DNA from: Alistipes sp.
Lineage (GTDB): Bacteria; Bacteroidota; Bacteroidia; Bacteroidales; Rikenellaceae
Assembly: GCA_017561105.1 (NCBI GenBank)
Contig: JAFZDR010000079.1
Span: 1-5,020 of the forward strand
Direction of reading: 5' to 3'
DNA: 5,020 bases
Numbering within the stretch: position 1 is the first letter of the stretch; every line of letters begins with the position of its first letter. The translations under genes and the position numbers were made by a program. Shown here in pieces: positions 1-5,020 of the stretch. The notes beneath the pieces were generated by a model, which was given only the letters and a program-made list of their open reading frames with translations, was not told the DNA's origin and ran no database searches.

Positions 1-32
1 TATGGGTTGTATGTGCCAATCAATAGGCTCAT
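1..32 (-). CDS. Possible start of next gene, cut by left edge
   Basis: Downstream of the RraA-like gene the minus strand has an ATG at 32 that opens a frame to the edge, reading MSLLIGTYNP. A hydrophobic strand followed by GTY resembles the start of the beta-propeller lactonases (6-phosphogluconolactonase type), but ten residues are far too few to identify a family. A second minus-strand frame in this stretch is also open to the edge, without an ATG. There is no Shine-Dalgarno sequence. The stretch may equally be non-coding; the call rests only on position, 30 bases past the stop of an operon. Confidence 0.15.
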   Translation of the reverse strand, partial: MSLLIGTYNP

Positions 33-62
33 AGCCACCAATTTATGGGTTTTTAAGGCGAT

Positions 63-806
63 TTAGAAGTAACCTCCCTTGTCCTTAATCTCCTGGATAG
101 TCTGACCCTCGTGTACCCACTCGAAGATGCGCTTCTCGTTCTCCTTGATCTCCTCAGCACGGATGAGAACATCGTAAGCGATTTCGCGTGGTACTACCAA
201 TACACCGTCGATATCACCGAGGATAACATCACCCGGCTTGATGGTTACATCTCCAATTTTGATAGGTGTCTGGTAGTGGGTGATAAGGCAACGACCAAGC
301 GAGCCATTCGATATACGATACTCGTAGAAGATTGGGAAATCTGCCGCGAGAATCTGGTGTGTATCGCGGATACCACCGTCGATGCAGGCAGCCTTAACCT
401 TCTTGCCCTTGGCTGTCGAGGTCATTACACCACCCCAAAGAGTAGCGTCCTGATCGCGGCTTGTATCCCACACTACGAAGTGATCCTCTCCGAGCTCATC
501 GAGCATCTGTGTACGGAACTCCATCTCGCCTGTGATCTTCACATTCGGAGCACTCTTAACAGTGAAGGCAAAGCCCGCTACTGTCTGATACTCGCGCAAC
601 GACTTGATACGGTTAGGCAAAGCCTGCTGCAAAAGGCAGAACTCGCGCATAACATCATTTACGGCACCGAGATACAACTGCTCAAAACGAGCCAGCAACT
701 CCTTGTCAGGAATTGGGAACGGCTTTGTGCAAATGCCCTCACGAGCCTCAATAAGTTTTTCGAGGTTCATCATACCAACCTCTTTCTTGTACTGATCTAC
801 ACTCAT
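63..806 (-). CDS. RraA / HMG-CHA aldolase family protein
   Basis: This 247-residue protein belongs to the family of RraA and the metal-dependent 4-hydroxy-4-methyl-2-oxoglutarate/4-carboxy-4-hydroxy-2-oxoadipate aldolases. The signature is clear: LWGGVMTSTAKGKKVKAACI at 123-142 leads into DGGIRD (143-148), with the Arg147-Asp148 pair that in the aldolases positions substrate and metal, and GDIDGVLVVP (197-206) closes the core. Because Arg-Asp is kept and the neighbours are sugar-acid enzymes, an aldolase or decarboxylase role on a keto-deoxy acid is more likely than RNase E regulation. The C-terminal 35 residues form a charged helix. I kept the ATG at 806, 25 bases after the SDR stop. However, AAAGAGG lies five bases before an in-frame ATG at 773 (with another ATG at 770), so the product may be 11 or 12 residues shorter. 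It would be the last proven gene of the run. Confidence 0.85.
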   Translation of the reverse strand: MSVDQYKKEVGMMNLEKLIEAREGICTKPFPIPDKELLARFEQLYLGAVNDVMREFCLLQQALPNRIKSLREYQTVAGFAFTVKSAPNVKITGEMEFRTQMLDELGEDHFVVWDTSRDQDATLWGGVMTSTAKGKKVKAACIDGGIRDTHQILAADFPIFYEYRISNGSLGRCLITHYQTPIKIGDVTIKPGDVILGDIDGVLVVPREIAYDVLIRAEEIKENEKRIFEWVHEGQTIQEIKDKGGYF

Positions 807-831
807 TTTTTATCTCTTTTAAATTCTATTT

Positions 832-1593
832 CTAAGTAAATGGTATCGACATTCCTCCATCAATCGGAATATCGGCACCAGTGATGTAACGACCCTCGTT
901 CGAGCAGAGCAATAACACGGCAGGGGCAATGTCGCCAGGCTGTCCTACGAAACCGACAGGTATAGACTTCTCGATCTTTTCGCGATAGGCAGCATCCGAC
1001 AACGCCTTCTCGTTGCGTACTGTTTCGATAGCTCCCGGAGCAATGTTGTTGATGGTGATGCCATCGCCAGCAAGCTGTCCGCAGAGTGTCATTACCAGAT
1101 TGTTCTGAGCTGCCTTTGTTGCCGCATAAATCGCCATGGCGGTATTAGGGCGATGCTGCTGTACACTACCTACGGTTACGATGCGTCCCCACTTGCGCTC
1201 GCGCATGGCAGGTACGCACGCCTGAATAAGAGCCAACGAAGCGCGTACATTGACATGCATCTGCTTGTCGAACTCTTCGTTGTTGATATTCTCCCAAGGG
1301 TTGCGAATCTGCACCGAGGCGTTCAAAACAAGGATATCTACTGCGAGATTATTCTCACGAGCAAATGCCTCCCAATCCTCTTTTACGCTCTCTTTCGACA
1401 GGTCGTATTTCCAAGTCAGGTACTCTCCTCCCGCAGCCTCGATAGCATCGAGAGTGTGTTGTGCTACCGCATCATTCGAGCACCAATTCACTATTACACG
1501 CGCACCTTGCTCGGCAAGCAGCAGGGCAATGGACCTGCCAATGCCCTGACCGCTACCGGTTACAAGTGCTGTTTTACCTTTTAGGTTAAACAT
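832..1593 (-). CDS. Classical short-chain dehydrogenase/reductase (FabG/KduD-like)
   Basis: The 253-residue product has the full length and layout of classical SDR enzymes, which are soluble NAD(P)-dependent oxidoreductases. The Rossmann fold begins at once, with cofactor motif TGSGQGIG (residues 12-19). The catalytic tetrad is present: Asn115, Ser143, Tyr156 and Lys160 (YAATK). PG at 186-187 and the C-terminal ITGADIPIDGG are typical. The usual NAG motif reads NAS (91-93), a modest change. The end of strand 2 (VIVNWCSN) lacks the Asp that marks NAD preference, so NADP is possible but not certain. The gene starts 12 bases after the dehydratase stop and is surely co-transcribed with it. In context it could reduce a semialdehyde product or a keto acid, or oxidise an incoming sugar. 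Fatty-acid FabG is unlikely in this setting. No Shine-Dalgarno sequence is visible before the ATG. The fold and enzyme class are clear; the substrate is not. Confidence 0.9.
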   Translation of the reverse strand: MFNLKGKTALVTGSGQGIGRSIALLLAEQGARVIVNWCSNDAVAQHTLDAIEAAGGEYLTWKYDLSKESVKEDWEAFARENNLAVDILVLNASVQIRNPWENINNEEFDKQMHVNVRASLALIQACVPAMRERKWGRIVTVGSVQQHRPNTAMAIYAATKAAQNNLVMTLCGQLAGDGITINNIAPGAIETVRNEKALSDAAYREKIEKSIPVGFVGQPGDIAPAVLLLCSNEGRYITGADIPIDGGMSIPFT

Positions 1594-1605
1594 AGTGCAA
1601 AACTA

Positions 1606-2796
1606 TTAAATTCCGCCTACGATTGGGTACCAATCCGGACGATAAGGGTCCTGGTGGAAGCGTGCGTAGTAGTCGCCGTGCTTCTCGTAGTATTTCTCGT
1701 AGAACTTCATCTTGTCCTCGTCGAGCGATACACCCAAACCTGGTCCCTCCGGTACCTTGATAGAGCCATCCTCGTACTTCATCAAACCACCCTCGATGAT
1801 ATCATCCAAGAGGTAGTGGTAGTGAGCATCACCCGGCATATTCATCTGCGGGATAGTCGAAGCGGTGTGCAACATCGCTGCCAACTCGATACCGAACTCA
1901 GCACCCGAGTGCATTGCAACACCGAGGTTGAAGGTACGACATACCGATACCAAATCCTTCACGCCGCGTGGACCCTCCCAGTAGTGGAGGTCGGTGAGGA
2001 TAATATCGATAGAGTTCATGTGGATTGCAGGACCGAGGTCGTCAAACTTGTTTGGATACATATTTGTAGCCAACGGAATGTTTACCTTCTCGCGAACGGC
2101 ACGCATACCCTCCAAGCCCCAAGATGGGTCCTCGAAGTATTGTGGCTCCAACTCCTCCATACGCTTACCGGCCTTGATAGCTGTAGCTACGCTCCATACG
2201 CCGTTAGGGTCGATACGAAGACCAAAGTCGTCGCCCAACTTCTTGCGGCAGAGCTCGAGCACGCGAACCTCCTCCATTGGGTCCATAACGCCGGCCTTCA
2301 ACTTCATAGCCTTCACACCGAGAGTTTCGTGCAACTCTACGCAGTGCTCTGCCATATCCTCTGCAGTCTGGTCGTGACCACCTCCCGGACGATCGTAACG
2401 CCAGAAGAGGTATGCAATCATAGGGATGCGATCGCGCAAAGCACCACCGAGCAAACGGTGCATAGGCACACCTGCAACCTTACCCTGAATATCGAGGCAG
2501 GCGATTTCGATAGCACCATAAAGACGCGCATTCGACATATAGTAGATACTACGCAAGACCTTCATCTTGATAGTCTCCAAGTCGAATGGGTTAAGACCGA
2601 TAATTCTTGGCTTGAGCTTCATCAATGCAGCCTTAGCGTCACCGCCGCCGCACTCTCCCAAACCTACAATACCCTCATCGGTAAAGATCTCCACGATGTT
2701 GCGGAGAAGGTAACCCGGGTGAACACCCGTGTTGTGGCGAAGTTGCGCATTCATCGGAATAGCAACCACGCGAACTCTCATGTCAGTAATTTTCAT
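1606..2796 (-). CDS. Enolase-superfamily sugar-acid dehydratase, glucarate dehydratase-like
   Basis: This cytoplasmic, Mg2+-dependent enzyme should abstract the proton next to a carboxylate and eliminate water, giving a keto-deoxy sugar acid. The N-terminal capping domain spans about residues 1-125 and includes HNTGVHPGYLLRNIV, which resembles the active-site loop of glucarate dehydratase. In the barrel I see the KxK base motif (Lys165, Lys167) and metal ligands Asp196 (in DPNG), Glu222 (in YFEDP) and Asn245 (in ATNM). An Asp269/His296 dyad follows. Asn as third ligand and the spacing from Glu222 to Asn245 to Asp269 match E. coli GudD as I remember it (Glu266, Asn289, Asp313). The tail motif VPEGPGLGV is also shared. 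At 396 residues it is about 50 shorter than GudD, and after His296 it reads Ser-Gly, where GudD has Ser-Asn with Asn341 in the active site. It may therefore use glucarate or a different acid sugar. The start at 2796 gives the normal N-terminus; no Shine-Dalgarno sequence is visible, only an A/T-rich leader. Confidence 0.88.
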   Translation of the reverse strand: MKITDMRVRVVAIPMNAQLRHNTGVHPGYLLRNIVEIFTDEGIVGLGECGGGDAKAALMKLKPRIIGLNPFDLETIKMKVLRSIYYMSNARLYGAIEIACLDIQGKVAGVPMHRLLGGALRDRIPMIAYLFWRYDRPGGGHDQTAEDMAEHCVELHETLGVKAMKLKAGVMDPMEEVRVLELCRKKLGDDFGLRIDPNGVWSVATAIKAGKRMEELEPQYFEDPSWGLEGMRAVREKVNIPLATNMYPNKFDDLGPAIHMNSIDIILTDLHYWEGPRGVKDLVSVCRTFNLGVAMHSGAEFGIELAAMLHTASTIPQMNMPGDAHYHYLLDDIIEGGLMKYEDGSIKVPEGPGLGVSLDEDKMKFYEKYYEKHGDYYARFHQDPYRPDWYPIVGGI

Positions 2797-2841
2797 AAGA
2801 ATTTTGTTTTAAAATGGGTTAAACTATCTGTTAACTAAAAT

Positions 2842-4239
2842 CTACTTTCGCTTTTGTGGCTCAAATATATACTCCCAAGGTTTAAACGAGTATTTTGTAC
2901 CATCGGCAAGTGTTACATCAACTGCAACATCCGAGAAGTTGCCGACGAAGAGTACATCGTCGTGACCCTCCAACGTTCTCTTGAACGAGATGATGTCGGC
3001 AGGAACGCTGTTGTCTATCCACTCGGTCTTTCCATAAGGAAGAGCCTTGTACTCCTTGCGCATCTTTGCCCAAGCCTGAATCTTTGCTGTTCTATCCTTG
3101 GCTACATCAGTTGCGCCATCAACTTTCCAATTTATCCAGCTATCCTTGTGACCAAAGAACGAAATTCGCTTGTCATATGCAATCTCCTGACCGTTGAAGA
3201 GGAACGGGACACCGTCCAAAGCGAATGTCAATGCCAGCATTACCTCGCAGCAGGCATTTCCACAAATCTTCTCGATGCGATTGTGCTGCGAATACTCCGC
3301 CAAGTCGTGATTCTCGTACATATTCCAGTTCAAAGAGCCCTTCGGACGCTTGGCTGTCATCTCCTCATGAACCTCGCGAGCACGGGCAAAGCCCAAACGC
3401 CAAGGCATCTTAATACTCTTCTGAATGCCTACGGCCTCCACTACAACCAAAGCCTTGACTACATAGGTGCAAATCTCCCAGCCATAGTTTGCATCGAATG
3501 CATAGCAGGTGTTTTCAAGCAAGTCCGACTCGGCAATCATTACCATATCCGGCTTAATCTTCTCCAACTCTCTACGAGCATTCTCCCAGAATGAGATAGG
3601 TACATATTCGCAAACATCACAACGGAAACCATCGGCACCATAATAGGTCATGTAGTGCTTCATCACGCTCATAAAGTAGTCGCATGTCTCCTTCTTGGTG
3701 GTGTCGAACATCGGGAAGTTCCAGCGAGTCAGTTTCAGCTTGCCATTCTCATCGTACAAGAAGAACTCGGGATGCTCCTTTAGCACCTTTGCCGAAGGGC
3801 CACAATGAGCAAATACGAGGTCGAGCAATACCCTCATACCGAGTTTGTGGGCATGCGCAATAAAATCCTGCAAGTCCTTATCTGTTCCATACTCAGGGTC
3901 TACATGGAAGTAGTCGCTAATGCGATATGGGTTACGAGGGTCGTTAAAACCTGCACGAATCTGCTTAGGGCTCCACTTGCTGCGATCCATATCGGTGTCC
4001 GATTCGCAAACAGGGATGAGATAGATTACACCTACGCCCAGATCCTTAAGTCTTTTAAGACCCTTCTCTGCGCCCTTTAAGGTTCCCTCTTCACTGAAAT
4101 TACGAAGTACAAGCTGATAGCTTACACTCTCGCGAAACCACTCCGAGGTCTTGCGGGCTTGAAGATGAGAGTACGACTCTTGCGCCATTGCAGAGGTGCA
4201 AAACAGCGCGAATGAGATGAATAATAAAAATCTTTTCAT
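2842..4239 (-). CDS. Exported GH13 (alpha-amylase family) glycoside hydrolase
   Basis: The 465-residue product is predicted to act on alpha-glycosidic bonds in the periplasm. I chose the ATG at 4239 because it opens a clean signal peptide: Lys-Arg, a hydrophobic stretch, then Ala-Met-Ala cut before Gln20. The longer frame from 4305 would add 22 polar residues and overlap the transporter. The (beta/alpha)8 barrel covers about residues 33-400. Conserved GH13 regions are visible: region I DLVFAH (140-145), region II GFRCD with the nucleophile Asp208, region III IAESD with the acid/base Glu237, and region IV ENHD with the transition-state stabiliser Asp312. GVPFLFNGQE (343-352) is also typical. 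Residues from about 414 to the end look like the usual C-terminal beta domain. Two oddities: region I has Ala144 where many members have a calcium-binding Asn, and the mature protein has ten cysteines, two of them (207, 210) flanking the nucleophile. No SusC/SusD pair is seen nearby. Family certain; exact substrate unknown. Confidence 0.92.
   Translation of the reverse strand: MKRFLLFISFALFCTSAMAQESYSHLQARKTSEWFRESVSYQLVLRNFSEEGTLKGAEKGLKRLKDLGVGVIYLIPVCESDTDMDRSKWSPKQIRAGFNDPRNPYRISDYFHVDPEYGTDKDLQDFIAHAHKLGMRVLLDLVFAHCGPSAKVLKEHPEFFLYDENGKLKLTRWNFPMFDTTKKETCDYFMSVMKHYMTYYGADGFRCDVCEYVPISFWENARRELEKIKPDMVMIAESDLLENTCYAFDANYGWEICTYVVKALVVVEAVGIQKSIKMPWRLGFARAREVHEEMTAKRPKGSLNWNMYENHDLAEYSQHNRIEKICGNACCEVMLALTFALDGVPFLFNGQEIAYDKRISFFGHKDSWINWKVDGATDVAKDRTAKIQAWAKMRKEYKALPYGKTEWIDNSVPADIISFKRTLEGHDDVLFVGNFSDVAVDVTLADGTKYSFKPWEYIFEPQKRK
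4180..4239 (-). other. Signal peptide region of the GH13 enzyme
   Basis: The first 20 codons encode MKRFLLFISFALFCTSAMAQ. The layout is a basic start (Lys2, Arg3), a hydrophobic core (residues 4-14) and an A-x-A site (Ala17, Ala19) followed by Gln20, so cleavage by signal peptidase I between 19 and 20 is expected. Cys14 is not in a lipobox because Phe13 precedes it, so a lipoprotein is unlikely. Confidence 0.85.
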
Positions 4240-4255
4240 ATTGTTAGGGGTTAAT

Positions 4256-5020
4256 TTACTCTTCATATCGCTCTTTGAGGAAAGTGAACTTCGCTGCTGC
4301 GGCAATCAACAGACCTCCGATAAGGAAGAAGATACCCATTGATGAGATGCCTAAGCCGAACGCCTCGATACTTGTGCCGTCGCCCTGCACTGCGCCCAAA
4401 TATACGGGAGCAAGGCAACCGACAATAAATGCAAATGCTGTAAGGATACCCACCGACGATGCACGGAGCTTAGGGTCGATAACGTCGAACATTGCAGCGT
4501 AGATGTTAGAGTCGTACACGCCGCGGAATATGCCATACAATGCCATTGCTGCGCCTGCCACCCAGATGTTCGATGCAAGACCTACCGCCAAGAGGAATGG
4601 CGCACCGCCCAACAGACCGATATACTCGGTACGCATACGCGCCAACTTGCTCTTCTGCGCCATCTTGTCCGACATACGACCGCCAATCATCACTCCCAAA
4701 ATCGCAAAGCCGCAACTTGTAAGCATTGCAATAGAGCTTGCCATGGCAAGATTCTCTCCACCATAGAATTTAAGATTGAAATACTTCGCAGCCCATGTTG
4801 TGATGCCTATATTTACAAATACCTGGCATCCGAAGGCCAATGCCAAAAGCCAAATTGTCTTTTTCGAGAAGATACCCTTGATAAGTACAGAGAATGGAAT
4901 TCGCTCGTTCTGCTCCTTAATCTGCGGAGTATCCTCCATACGCACAACGCAGTAGAGGGCAATAAGGAGTCCGAATACGCCAAAGCCAATAAATGCATAG
5001 TTCCAGCCCCACGCCTTCGA
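4256..5020 (-). CDS. MFS transporter, C-terminal half (5' end outside window)
   Basis: This is an inner-membrane secondary carrier of the major facilitator superfamily. The frame stays open to the right edge, so 254 residues of the C-terminal part are visible and the true start lies beyond base 5020. A GTG at 4945 falls inside the protein, because the codons upstream of it encode another hydrophobic helix (WGWNYAFIGFGVFGLLIALY), probably helix 6. After it comes a polar central loop, then about six more hydrophobic segments near fragment residues 56-76, 93-113, 132-150, 152-170, 189-209 and 222-242. The loop after helix 8 has GGRMSDKMAQKS, the usual MFS G-x-x-x-D-(R/K) loop signature. The helix 10-11 region carries RGVYDSNIYA and DPKLRASSVG. 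The tail is charged (KERYEE). The gene sits 16 bases upstream of the GH13 gene and is the natural uptake partner for the sugar-acid enzymes downstream. By analogy with GudP and hexuronate carriers the substrate may be a sugar acid, but the fragment does not prove it. Confidence 0.9.
   Translation of the reverse strand, partial: SKAWGWNYAFIGFGVFGLLIALYCVVRMEDTPQIKEQNERIPFSVLIKGIFSKKTIWLLALAFGCQVFVNIGITTWAAKYFNLKFYGGENLAMASSIAMLTSCGFAILGVMIGGRMSDKMAQKSKLARMRTEYIGLLGGAPFLLAVGLASNIWVAGAAMALYGIFRGVYDSNIYAAMFDVIDPKLRASSVGILTAFAFIVGCLAPVYLGAVQGDGTSIEAFGLGISSMGIFFLIGGLLIAAAAKFTFLKERYEE

Larger units (their letters stand above)
63..5020 (-). other. Probable operon: transporter, GH13, dehydratase, SDR, RraA-like
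   Basis: Five same-strand genes follow one another with gaps of 16, 45, 12 and 25 bases, and no terminator-like hairpin with a T run lies between them. No match to the Bacteroidetes promoter pattern (TTTG, about 20 bases, TAnnTTTG) is convincing inside the run, so the promoter should lie to the right of base 5020. The largest gap (2797-2841) is A/T-rich and holds two similar short words, AGTTAAC and AGTTTAAC, on the minus strand. I cannot assign these a function. Confidence 0.75.

Noticed and set aside
26..36. GGCT-CAT-AGCC hairpin after the last gene as a terminator
   Set aside because: The stem is only four base pairs and no T run follows on the minus strand.
111..839. Plus-strand open frame of 242 codons opposite the RraA-like gene
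   Set aside because: Same codon-register effect. The minus-strand product carries the family signature and the plus-strand product resembles nothing I know.
1598..1605. TAGTTTTG on the minus strand, a match to the Bacteroidetes -7 element TAnnTTTG
   Set aside because: No TTTG -33 element lies at the proper distance, and transcription would begin at about the start codon of the SDR gene. A chance match in a 12-base gap is likelier.
1621..1635. Inverted repeat GATTGG-GTA-CCAATC
   Set aside because: It lies within the last codons of the dehydratase gene, has no T run after it, and a 6-base stem is expected by chance in this much sequence.
1654..2838. Plus-strand open frame of 394 codons opposite the dehydratase gene
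   Set aside because: It lies in exact codon register with the dehydratase gene, whose catalytic residues are all visible. The translated plus-strand product has no recognisable domain, and codon avoidance explains why it stays open.
4240..4305. Upstream extension of the GH13 gene to an ATG at 4305
   Set aside because: It would place 22 polar residues before a clean signal peptide and overlap the transporter by 50 bases; the ATG at 4239 fits better.
4943..4945. GTG as the start of the transporter
   Set aside because: The frame is open upstream to the window edge and encodes a typical membrane helix just before it, so this is an internal Val codon.

Overview
The window suggests a bacterium of the Bacteroidetes phylum, most likely Bacteroidales. 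Coding density is high and the G+C content looks moderate. Most starts lack a good Shine-Dalgarno sequence and are instead preceded by A/T-rich leaders. The exported enzyme has a short signal peptide ending in Ala-Met-Ala before Gln, which is common in this phylum. The assignment is by general look only, because the window holds no marker gene.

All recognisable genes lie on the minus strand and are read from right to left with gaps of 16, 45, 12 and 25 bases, which is what one operon would look like. In transcription order they are: the C-terminal half of a major facilitator superfamily (MFS) transporter, cut by the right edge (4256-5020); an exported GH13 (alpha-amylase family) glycoside hydrolase (2842-4239); an enolase-superfamily sugar-acid dehydratase close to glucarate dehydratase (1606-2796); a classical short-chain dehydrogenase/reductase (832-1593); and an RraA/HMG-aldolase family protein (63-806). 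The last 62 bases at the left edge hold no proven gene but could carry the first codons of the next one.

Read together, the set looks like a sugar-acid utilisation locus. The GH13 enzyme would release a sugar or sugar acid in the periplasm and the MFS carrier would bring it in. The dehydratase would turn an aldarate or related acid into a keto-deoxy acid, the RraA-like protein could cleave that to pyruvate plus a semialdehyde, and the SDR could reduce the semialdehyde or oxidise the entering sugar. This mirrors the E. coli glucarate route (GudP, GudD, GarL, GarR) but with unrelated protein families at the aldolase and reductase steps. The dehydratase and GH13 families are supported by visible catalytic residues. 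The substrate and the order of steps are inference.

There are no RNA genes, insertion sequences, CRISPR arrays or convincing terminators. Long open frames on the plus strand, up to 394 codons, are explained by avoidance of the codons TTA, CTA and TCA in the genes opposite.
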